This document shows, one piece after another, positions 34,184 through 41,039 of a DNA stretch of 64,000 nucleotides; within the stretch, counting starts at the first letter, position 1, and every line of letters begins with the position of its first letter. Both the position numbers and the translations under genes were made by a program. The stretch lies in assembly GCA_049317465.1 (NCBI GenBank), contig JBMOIF010000003.1, forward strand, positions 1 to 64,000. The letters run 5' to 3'. The DNA comes from CAIQIA01 sp049317465 (GTDB taxonomy: Bacteria > Cyanobacteriota > Cyanobacteriia > PCC-6307 > Cyanobiaceae). The notes under the pieces are model-generated. The model did not search any database. It was not told where the DNA came from and saw nothing but the letters and a program-made list of their open reading frames with translations.

Positions 34184-35229
34184 CCGTGCTGCTGATCGGC
34201 TACGACCTGCGCCGCCGGGGGGGCATCGAACGCCTCGGCCACGACCTGCGGGCGGCGCTTGAGGCCAGCGGCCAGACCGTGCGACTGCTCGACACCCGCC
34301 GCCTCGGCCCCGGACCCATCGGCCGTGGGCTGGGCCGAGCCCTGTTTCTGCTGCGTCTGGCCTGGGCCAGCCGCCGCTGCCGGCTGCTGCTGAGCCTGCA
34401 CGCCGGCCTGCTGCGGTCGGTGGAGCCGCTGCTGCCCCGGCGGCTGCCCCGGCTGGCCTGGCTGCACGGGGTCGAGGTCTGGGGCAGCGCCCTGCCGCCC
34501 GTGGCCGCCAGCCTGCGCCGCTGCCGGGGCCTGGCCGCCAGCAGTGGCCACACCCGCCAGCGCCTGCTCGAACAGCCCGGACCCTGGCCGTCGGTGCGGG
34601 TCATTCACCCTCCGGCCGCCCTCTGGACCGACGACGCCCTGCCGGCACCGCTGCCGCCGGGCCTGCGGCTGCTGACGGTGGCCCGCCTGGCGGCGAGCGA
34701 GCGCTACAAGGGCCACGACCTGCTGATCGACGCCCTCGCCGGCCTGGGCGACGGCGACTGGCACTGGCAGGTGGTGGGCGACGGCGACGACCGGCCGCGG
34801 CTGCAGCAGCGGGTGCGGGAGGCGGGCCTGACCGACCGCGTCAGCTTCAGCGGCGCCGTCGACGACGACGCCCTGCGGCAGGCCTACCGCCGCTGCAACC
34901 TGCTGGCGATGCCCAGCGTCTGCCAGGAGCGGCCCGACGGCAGTTGGACCGGCGAAGGCTTCGGCATCGCCTACCTCGAAGCGGCGGTGGCCAGCCGCGC
35001 CGCCCTGGCCTGCGACCAGGGGGGCCAGACCGACCTGGTGCAGCACGGCCTCACGGGCTGGCTGGTGGAGCCCACCGCCGCCGCCGTGGCGGCGGCCCTG
35101 CAGGAGGCCCTGGCCGACCCCGGCACCCTCGCCCGCCGGGGTGCCGCCGCCCGGCGGCGGGCGCTGCAGCACTTCGGCCGCGACCGCTTCACGGCGGCGG
35201 TGGCCGCCTGGCTGGAGGAACTGGGCTGA
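34180..35229 (+). CDS. glycosyltransferase, GT4 family
   Basis: A 349-aa GT-B protein. N-terminal: LLIGYDLRRRGGIERLGHDLRAALEASGQ (Gly-rich loop with RRGGIERL). Middle: AWLHGVEVWGSAL, LAASSGHTRQRLLE, RVIHPPAALW. C-terminal: LLTVARLAASERYKGHDLLIDALAGL, WQVVGDGDDRPRLQQRV, VSFSGAVDDDALRQAYRRC and WTGEGFGIAYLEAAVASRAALACDQGG with the E-x7-E motif. It is coupled upstream by ATGA and downstream by TGATG to the asparagine-synthetase-like gene. Confidence 0.9.
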   Translation: MTVLLIGYDLRRRGGIERLGHDLRAALEASGQTVRLLDTRRLGPGPIGRGLGRALFLLRLAWASRRCRLLLSLHAGLLRSVEPLLPRRLPRLAWLHGVEVWGSALPPVAASLRRCRGLAASSGHTRQRLLEQPGPWPSVRVIHPPAALWTDDALPAPLPPGLRLLTVARLAASERYKGHDLLIDALAGLGDGDWHWQVVGDGDDRPRLQQRVREAGLTDRVSFSGAVDDDALRQAYRRCNLLAMPSVCQERPDGSWTGEGFGIAYLEAAVASRAALACDQGGQTDLVQHGLTGWLVEPTAAAVAAALQEALADPGTLARRGAAARRRALQHFGRDRFTAAVAAWLEELG

Positions 35230-36950
35230 TGTGCGGCCTGTTCGGCCAGCTGGGGAGTCCCCTCACGGCCGAGGCCACGGCGGCGGTGCTGGCGGCCCTG
35301 GCCGGCCGCGGCCCCGACGGCCAGGGCGTCTGGCGCGAACCCCGGGCCGATGGGCTCACGCTGCTGCACACCAGGCTGGCGATCCAGGACCTGAGCCCCC
35401 TGGGCCAACAGCCCATGGCCAGCGCCGACGGCCGCCTGCAGATCGTGTTCAACGGGGAGATCTACAACCAGCACGGCCTGCGCCGCGACCTCGAGGCCCG
35501 GGGCAGCGTCTTCCGCTCGGGCAGCGACACCGAGGTGCTGCTGGAGGGCTACCGCCACTGGGGCGACGACCTCTGGCGACGGCTCAACGGCATCTTCGCC
35601 CTGGCCGTCTGGGATGGGATGACCCGGTCGCTGACCCTGGCCCGCGACGCCTGCGGCGTCAAACCACTGCTGTGGCAGCGGCGGCCCGACGGCGGTGTGG
35701 CCTTCGGCTCCGAGCTCAGCACCTTCGAGGCCGCCGGCCTGGCCTCCCGTGACCGCCTCTGCCGCCGGGGACTGCAGAGCTACGCCCTGTGGGGCTCGGT
35801 GGCGGCCCCCCACACCCTGCTGGAGGGGGTCGAGGTATTTCCGGCCGGCCGCTGGGCCCGCTGGCACGACGGCCACTGGCGCGAGGGCGCCGTCAGGCCC
35901 GATGCCGACGGCGACCGGCCCCTGGCGGAGCTGCTGAGCCAGGCGGTGGCGCTGCAGAGCATCGGCGACCGGCCGGTGGGGGTGTTTCTCAGCGGCGGGC
36001 TCGATTCGGGCCTGCTGGCGGCCCTGCTGGCGCGGCAGCAACCGGGCTGCGTGCGCAGCCTGGCCATCGGCTTCCGCGACCTACCGGGCGCCGTCGATGA
36101 GGCCGAAGCCGCCGCGGCCACCGCGGCCCACCTGGGGCTCGACCACACGGGCGTTCGCATCGGCCCCGCCGAACTGCACGGTGCCCTCGACCCCTTCCTC
36201 GACGCCATCGACCAGCCCAGCATCGACGGCTTCAACGGCTTCCTGGTGGCCCGTGCCGCCCGCGCCGCCGGCATGGTGGTGGCCTTCTCGGGGCTGGGGG
36301 CCGACGAACTGTTCGCCGGCTATCCCCACATGGCCTGGCCCGACGAGGGGCGGCGGCTGGCCTGCCGCCGCATCCCCGCCAGCGGCCTGCCCCCCTGGCG
36401 CAAGGCATCGCTTCTGGCAGACCGGCGGCGGCGCGCCGGCGGCGGCGCGCCGGCCCGGCTCGAGCTGGGGGGCTACCTGCAGGACACCCTGCTGCGGGAT
36501 GCCGATGCCGTCACCATGGCCCAGGGCCTCGAGCTGCGGGTGCCGTTCCTCGATCCGCACCTGCAGGCCCATGCCCTGGCCTGCCCCCTGGCAGACCTGC
36601 TGGCCGACGGCACCAAGACCCCCCTGCGGCGCCTGGCGGCCGAGCTGCTGCCGGCGGCAGTGCTGCAGGCCCCCAAGCGGGGCTTCAACCTGCCGCTGGC
36701 CCCCTGGCTGCTTAGCGATCCCCGCTTCGCCCCCGGCCCCCTGGCGCTGCGGCTGGCCCCGCTGGGCATCCCGGCGGGGGCGGTGCTGCGCAGCTGGCTG
36801 CTGATGCGCGCCACCCCCCGCCGCTGGGCGCCCTACTGGCGCTGGTGGCTGCTCGACGCCTGGCGGCGGGGCAGCGCCCGCACCGCCGCCGCCACCGCCG
36901 CCGCCAGGGCTTCGGGCCTGGGCAGATCGGCGGCCGGCGGGCCGGCCTGA
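35229..36950 (+). CDS. asnB: asparagine synthetase B-like amidotransferase (glutamine-hydrolysing)
   Basis: A 573-aa two-domain protein starting at ATG 35229. The catalytic Cys2 (MCGLFGQ) opens the class II glutaminase domain, with RGPDGQG, HTRLAIQDLSPLGQQPM, IVFNGEIYNQ and SGSDTEVLLEGYRHWG. The synthetase domain has the ATP PP-loop GVFLSGGLDSGLLAALLA near residue 255, then VAFSGLGADELFAGYPHM and GTKTPLRRLAAELLP, PKRGFNLPL. All key residues are present. In glycan clusters such AsnB-like enzymes often amidate a uronic acid or other sugar carboxyl rather than making asparagine; that is inference from context. Its last 39 codons overlap the convergent GT gene by 118 bp. Confidence 0.88.
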   Translation: MCGLFGQLGSPLTAEATAAVLAALAGRGPDGQGVWREPRADGLTLLHTRLAIQDLSPLGQQPMASADGRLQIVFNGEIYNQHGLRRDLEARGSVFRSGSDTEVLLEGYRHWGDDLWRRLNGIFALAVWDGMTRSLTLARDACGVKPLLWQRRPDGGVAFGSELSTFEAAGLASRDRLCRRGLQSYALWGSVAAPHTLLEGVEVFPAGRWARWHDGHWREGAVRPDADGDRPLAELLSQAVALQSIGDRPVGVFLSGGLDSGLLAALLARQQPGCVRSLAIGFRDLPGAVDEAEAAAATAAHLGLDHTGVRIGPAELHGALDPFLDAIDQPSIDGFNGFLVARAARAAGMVVAFSGLGADELFAGYPHMAWPDEGRRLACRRIPASGLPPWRKASLLADRRRRAGGGAPARLELGGYLQDTLLRDADAVTMAQGLELRVPFLDPHLQAHALACPLADLLADGTKTPLRRLAAELLPAAVLQAPKRGFNLPLAPWLLSDPRFAPGPLALRLAPLGIPAGAVLRSWLLMRATPRRWAPYWRWWLLDAWRRGSARTAAATAAARASGLGRSAAGGPA

Positions 36951-38029
36951 GCCGGCTCGGCCAGGGCCTCGGCCAGGGCCCCGGCGCTGCCGCTGGTGAA
37001 CACCCGGTGCGGCGGCGCCGTCAGCAGGTCGCGGGCACAGCCCACGTGGTCGCTGGCCACCACCCGCAGGCCGAACTGCAGCGCTTCGTTGACCACCAGC
37101 CCCCAGGTCTCCCCCTCCACCGACGGAAACACCAGCGTGTCGGCAAGGGCGTACCAGCGGCCCAGCTCGGTCTGGTTCTGGAAGCCCGGACAGTGGCAGC
37201 GCCCCGGCAGCAGCGCCGCCATCGCCCGCTGGTAGTCGGCCCGCAGGGGGCCATCGCCGACGGCGATCAGCCACAGCTGGGCCCGCCGCCGGGGCTCGAG
37301 CCGGGCGACGGCATCGGCCAGCAGCAGCGGGGCCTTGACCGGTGTCATCTTGCCCATCGTCAGCAGCACCTCGGCCCCGTCGGGAATGCCGAGCTGCCGC
37401 CGCAGCCCGTGCCGCTGGGGACCCCAGTGGCGGCGCTGGCCTTCAAAGAAGCCATGGTCAACGGCGAAGGGCACCATCCGACGGCACCGGGCCGGCACCC
37501 CCAGCCGGGCGAAGTGGTCGTCGGAATCGCTGCCGATCGGGAACACACCGGCGAACAGGCGGTAGTAACGCCGCAGCAGGCGGTCCTTGAGCCAGCTGCG
37601 GGCGGCACTGCGGCGGAAGGCCCGGTCGGTGCCGTCGGCCCGCAGCAGCAGCGGCAGACCCGCTGCCGCCAGGCCCAGGCTGGCGGCGGTGATGAACACG
37701 GGGCTGTAAGCGAACACCAGCACCGCATCGGGCCGCCGCCGCAGCAGCTGCCCCACCGCCCGGGCCGCCAGGGCCAGGGCCGGCCCCGGGCGGCTCAGGT
37801 CGGCCAGGGGCCGCCGCGACAGCACGCGGTGGGCAAAGCCCTCGGTGGGGCCGCTGTCCCAGCGGAAGGCGACGCCGAAATCGGGGTCGAGGGAATCACG
37901 CAGGCCGTGGTCACAGCCGAACAGCACCTCGGTGTCGAGGTCGGGTTCGGCGGCCAGGGCCTGGAACACCGGCTTGAAGTACTGCACCGGATGGGTGAGC
38001 AGCACCGACAGCCGCCGGGGCGCCGTCAT
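36833..38029 (-). CDS. glycosyltransferase, GT4 family
   Basis: A 398-aa GT-B protein from ATG 38029. N-terminus: LSVLLTHPVQYFKPVFQALAAEPDLDTEVLFGC, then GLPLLLRADGTDRAFRR and GVFPIGSDSDDHFARLGVPA. C-terminal donor part: VLLTMGKMTPVKAPLLLADAVARL, LIAVGDGPLRADYQRAM, CPGFQNQTELGRWYALADTLVFPSVEGETWGLVVNEALQFGLRVVAS. The block SVEGETWGLVVNEAL holds the two Glu of the GT4 signature. It overlaps the convergent amidotransferase by 118 bp and is coupled by ATGA to the sugar-transferase gene upstream, so it belongs to the minus-strand operon that starts with the carbamoyltransferase. Confidence 0.88.
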   Translation of the reverse strand: MTAPRRLSVLLTHPVQYFKPVFQALAAEPDLDTEVLFGCDHGLRDSLDPDFGVAFRWDSGPTEGFAHRVLSRRPLADLSRPGPALALAARAVGQLLRRRPDAVLVFAYSPVFITAASLGLAAAGLPLLLRADGTDRAFRRSAARSWLKDRLLRRYYRLFAGVFPIGSDSDDHFARLGVPARCRRMVPFAVDHGFFEGQRRHWGPQRHGLRRQLGIPDGAEVLLTMGKMTPVKAPLLLADAVARLEPRRRAQLWLIAVGDGPLRADYQRAMAALLPGRCHCPGFQNQTELGRWYALADTLVFPSVEGETWGLVVNEALQFGLRVVASDHVGCARDLLTAPPHRVFTSGSAGALAEALAEPAQAGPPAADLPRPEALAAAVAAAVRALPRRQASSSHQRQ

Positions 38030-39297
38030 CGCCGCCCCAGCCAGGTGAGCGCCACCTGCAGCAGCACCTGCAGGTCCAGCAGCAGCGAATGGTGGCGCAG
38101 GTAGTACAGGTCGCGGGCCAGCTCCCAGTGCAGGGCATCGTCGTCTTCAGGCGGTGGGCCCAGCAGCCGCCCCCAGCCCGTCATGCCGGGCCGCATCCAG
38201 CAGCGCAGCTCGGCCTCGGGAAAGCGGTCGAGCAGTTCGGCCTGCACCGGCACCAGCAGCGGCCGCGGCCCCACCAGGCTCATGTCCCCCCGCAGCACGT
38301 TCCACAGCTGGGGCAGGGCCGCCAGCCCCAGGCGCTGCAGCCGCCGCTCCAGCCGCGGCCGGGCGACAGGGTCGCCGGCCCCCAGCCGCCAGCGCCGGAA
38401 GGGCCGGCCGTTGCGGCCGCTGCAGCCGTCGCTGTGGAACCGCAGGGGCTGGCCGCAGAGGGGCAGCAGACCCAGGCCCAGGGCCACCGGCAGCAGCAGC
38501 AGCACCAGCACCCCGGTGCCCAGCAGGTCGCCGAGGCGCTTGAGGCGGGCGCTGGGACCGGTGCGCGACAGGCCGAAGCCCTCCACCCGCGACGACCAGC
38601 GTTCGGGCACCAGCTCCGGCGGCAACCGCCGCAGGAACAGCTCGCACCAGCCGCTCAGCGCCAGCAGCCGCACCCCCTGCGACTGCCACTGCAGCAGCGT
38701 CTGGCGGTCGGCGGCCGACGGCACCACGGCACCGCCGATGGCGACCCCGTCGAGCTGCAGCAGCCCCGGCAGCCCCGCCGGCAGGGGGGCCAGCCCCGAG
38801 GCGGCGCGCCATTCGATGCCGCAGGGCACGGCACAGCCCCGCTGCTCCAGCTCCCGCGCCAGCACGTCTCGTTCGGTCGGTGCCGCGATCAGCAGCCACT
38901 GCTGCTGCGGGCTCCAGAGGTGGGCCAGGTCCTGGCCGAGGCGCAGCAGCTGGCCGATGGCCACCGCCAGCACCAGCACCACCGGCAGGAAGCTGCGGCC
39001 CATGGTGCTGGCGAAACTGCCGCCGCTGAGGCCGGTGAAACCCACGGCCAGCAGCATCACCCCCGCCGCCGCCAGCAGGTCGTTGCGCAGCTGGCGGCCC
39101 AGCTGCAGCTGCCGGCCGCTGAGGTCGGCGTAGGTGCCCAGCAGATAGTGCAGCAGCAGCCAGAAGAGCACCACCAGCAGCGGCCCGCGGCTGGGGCCGG
39201 GCCAGGTGCCGTAGCGCCAGTGGTAGTACAGAGCCCAGCTGGCGGCCACCAGCAGACCGTCGGTGAGGGCCAGACGCAGGGGGCGGCGGCGGTTCAT
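38026..39297 (-). CDS. degenerate phosphoglycosyl transferase (WcaJ/PssY-like) lacking catalytic Asp-Glu
   Basis: A 423-aa protein with four N-terminal membrane helices, a CoA-binding-like middle domain (LLIAAPTERDVLARELEQRG) and a C-terminal bacterial sugar transferase domain starting RLKRLGDLLGTGVLVLLLLP near 251. The tail is family-like (NVLRGDMSLVGPRPLLVPVQ, WMRPGMTGWGRL, RDLYYLRHHSLLLDL). However, the catalytic LDELPQL is here LAALPQL (Ala326-Ala327), the KxRSM block reads RWRLG, and the D-x-R-(I/V)-T segment is missing. The intact paralogue lies at 42967. It may be a non-catalytic partner or regulator of that enzyme, or a decaying copy; the frame is fully open. Confidence 0.85.
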   Translation of the reverse strand: MNRRRPLRLALTDGLLVAASWALYYHWRYGTWPGPSRGPLLVVLFWLLLHYLLGTYADLSGRQLQLGRQLRNDLLAAAGVMLLAVGFTGLSGGSFASTMGRSFLPVVLVLAVAIGQLLRLGQDLAHLWSPQQQWLLIAAPTERDVLARELEQRGCAVPCGIEWRAASGLAPLPAGLPGLLQLDGVAIGGAVVPSAADRQTLLQWQSQGVRLLALSGWCELFLRRLPPELVPERWSSRVEGFGLSRTGPSARLKRLGDLLGTGVLVLLLLPVALGLGLLPLCGQPLRFHSDGCSGRNGRPFRRWRLGAGDPVARPRLERRLQRLGLAALPQLWNVLRGDMSLVGPRPLLVPVQAELLDRFPEAELRCWMRPGMTGWGRLLGPPPEDDDALHWELARDLYYLRHHSLLLDLQVLLQVALTWLGRR

Positions 39298-40418
39298 GGC
39301 CGGCAGAGGTCGTCGGCCAGCACGGCGGCGGCCAGCCGGTGGCCGTCGGCATTCCAGTGGCCGATGCCGGGCTGCTGCCCCGCAAAGCCGTGCAGCGTGA
39401 GGCGCTGGCGGTCGGCCTGGCGCTGCAGCCCGGGGGCCAGGGGCAGGTAGGGCACCCCCAGGGGCGCCAGGATCGCCGCCAGCCGCCGTTCGCGGGCGAA
39501 GGGATCGGCCGGCCGCCGCTCCCGCACGGGCCACACCTGTTCGGGGCTGCTGAGGCTGGTGACGATCAGCCGGGCGCCGCTGGCCGACACCTCATCGCGC
39601 AGCTGCCGCAGCAGGGCGGCGGTGACGGCCCACCCCTGCTCCGACGGCAGCGGCACCGGCGGTGGTCCGTCACCGGCAGGGGCTGCCGAAGCGGTAGGGC
39701 GGTTCTTGATCGCATTCAGCAGCTGGGCCAGGCGGCTGTGGGCCACCAGCCAGTCGCTGAGCCGCCCCGGCAGGCTGCGGCGGAAGCGGCTGGCGGGCGA
39801 CTGCAGAAAGCTGTCGTCCTGCTGCAGGCGCCCATCGGCCGCCAGGCGGAACACGGGCCGGTCGTCCCGCGGCTGCGGCGTGTTGTCGTCGATGTCGTTG
39901 CCCAGGTACATGGCCAGCAGCACCACCTGGGGCCGCACCGGCCGCACCGCCTGGCGCCAGGTGAGCAGCTCCTGGCCCGTGCCGTAGGCGCCGGTGCCGA
40001 AGTTCATCACCTCGACACCACCGGCGAAACCACGGCGCAGGGAGCAGTCGGGGCGCGACTGCAGCCGGCGTTGCAGCCCCTTCCACCAGGTGTCGGCCAG
40101 GTTCACCTGAAAGGCCTCGCCGAACGAATCGGCCAGCACCGCCAGCCGCAGCACCCCCGGCGGCGCGACAGGCGGATGGTCGTCATCGCGGAAGCCAGCC
40201 CGGTTGATGCGCACCCAGCCGCGGCCCTCGCGGGTCCACCAGCCCTCGGCCCCCGGCCGGTGGGCGAACCCCCGCACGGGATCGAACCGGTAGAACGCGG
40301 GCCTGGCGATGCCCAGCAGCCGCAGGGCCAGCTCAAGCAGCAGCAGCAGCCCCAGGAACACCGCCCCGTTGATCAGCAGCAGCCGCAGCAGCGAGGTGGA
40401 ACCGGGACGCGATGTCAA
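39294..40418 (-). CDS. SGNH/GDSL-type hydrolase or acyl/acetyl-esterase, membrane-anchored
   Basis: About 374 aa from TTG 40418, which follows a GAGGGG ribosome-binding site; ATG 40472 would overlap the 53-aa gene upstream by 41 bp. An N-terminal membrane anchor (LLRLLLINGAVFLGLLLLLELALRLLG) is followed by the SGNH blocks: block I VLADSFGEAF (Ser nucleophile), block II around MNFGTGAYGTGQE, block III MYLGNDIDDN (Asn), and block V GHWNADGHRLAAAVL (Asp and His). The catalytic domain is expected in the periplasm. Such enzymes add or remove acyl groups on glycans. It is encoded directly after the SxtJ/SxtK-like genes, a pairing seen next to carbamoyltransferases. Confidence 0.82.
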   Translation of the reverse strand: MTSRPGSTSLLRLLLINGAVFLGLLLLLELALRLLGIARPAFYRFDPVRGFAHRPGAEGWWTREGRGWVRINRAGFRDDDHPPVAPPGVLRLAVLADSFGEAFQVNLADTWWKGLQRRLQSRPDCSLRRGFAGGVEVMNFGTGAYGTGQELLTWRQAVRPVRPQVVLLAMYLGNDIDDNTPQPRDDRPVFRLAADGRLQQDDSFLQSPASRFRRSLPGRLSDWLVAHSRLAQLLNAIKNRPTASAAPAGDGPPPVPLPSEQGWAVTAALLRQLRDEVSASGARLIVTSLSSPEQVWPVRERRPADPFARERRLAAILAPLGVPYLPLAPGLQRQADRQRLTLHGFAGQQPGIGHWNADGHRLAAAVLADDLCRP

Positions 40419-40431
40419 GACGACCGACCCC

Positions 40432-40593
40432 TCAGAAGAGGGTGTAGATGAACGGTGCCAGGGCCGAGCCATGGCTCAGCACCACCACCGCCCCCAGCAG
40501 CACGAGGGTGAGGATCAGCGGCAGCAGCCAGAACTTGCGCCGCTCCATCAGAAAGCCCCAGAGGTCGGCCAGCAGCTCGAGGAAGGCGTCCAT
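40432..40593 (-). CDS. 53-aa membrane protein, SxtK / DUF5989-like
   Basis: A small gene of 53 codons, ATG 40593 to TGA 40432. The protein begins MDAFLELLADLWGFLMERRK, continues with a single membrane helix (FWLLPLILTLVLLGAVVVL) and ends SHGSALAPFIYTLF. The order E-L-W-x-F-x-R-x-K-F-W-L-L-P-(helix)-G-S-x-(A/V)-APFIYTLF is characteristic of the DUF5989 family, which includes SxtK of saxitoxin clusters. The biochemical role is unknown. It lies between the SxtJ-like gene (9-bp gap) and the SGNH gene (13-bp gap), so it is part of one operon. It was recognised by reading the reverse strand directly. Confidence 0.85.
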   Translation of the reverse strand: MDAFLELLADLWGFLMERRKFWLLPLILTLVLLGAVVVLSHGSALAPFIYTLF

Positions 40594-40602
40594 GGGGGAA
40601 CT

Positions 40603-40998
40603 TCAGTAGGGCTTGGCCATGTGGGCGGCGGGCCGGTCCCGGGAGGGCAAACGGTAGCTGGCGGCGGCCGCCTCGAACCGCCGCCGCAACGGGTCGCCAC
40701 CGCGCCAGCGCAGCACCAGCCCCATGGGGGTGAGCAGGCCGTAGAACACCAGCGCCAGGATGATGCGGTTGTTGACGGCCCCCAGCAGCAGGCCGAAGCG
40801 CAGCCAGAGCCGTTCGAGGGGGCCCAGGGCCCGGGGGGCCAGCAGGGCCAGGCCCACCAGCACGCTGTTGACGATCCAGAGCCAGGCTGGCGCCGGATGG
40901 TGGCGCAGCCAGGGGCCCAGCACGCCGAAGATCAGCGTCAGGCCGCCGGCCATCACGAAGCCGAATTCACGCAGCTGGGTGGTGCGGGCCTTGGCCAT
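40603..40998 (-). CDS. SxtJ-like membrane protein
   Basis: A 131-aa protein with three or four membrane helices: REFGFVMAGGLTLIFGVLGPWL, PAWLWIVNSVLVGLALLAP and LGAVNNRIILALVFYGLLTPMGLVLRW. The charged N-terminus (MAKARTTQLREFGF), the middle PRALGPLERLWLRFG and the C-terminal GGDPLRRRF match the SxtJ family, known from the saxitoxin clusters where it follows the carbamoyltransferase SxtI; function unknown. Here it also follows a carbamoyltransferase (41-bp gap) and precedes the SxtK-like gene. A role in docking the carbamoyltransferase product at the membrane is speculation. Confidence 0.83.
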   Translation of the reverse strand: MAKARTTQLREFGFVMAGGLTLIFGVLGPWLRHHPAPAWLWIVNSVLVGLALLAPRALGPLERLWLRFGLLLGAVNNRIILALVFYGLLTPMGLVLRWRGGDPLRRRFEAAAASYRLPSRDRPAAHMAKPY

Positions 40999-41039
40999 GG
41001 GACGGGGGGCGGGGAGGGGGACGACGGTCGGGGTGGAAA

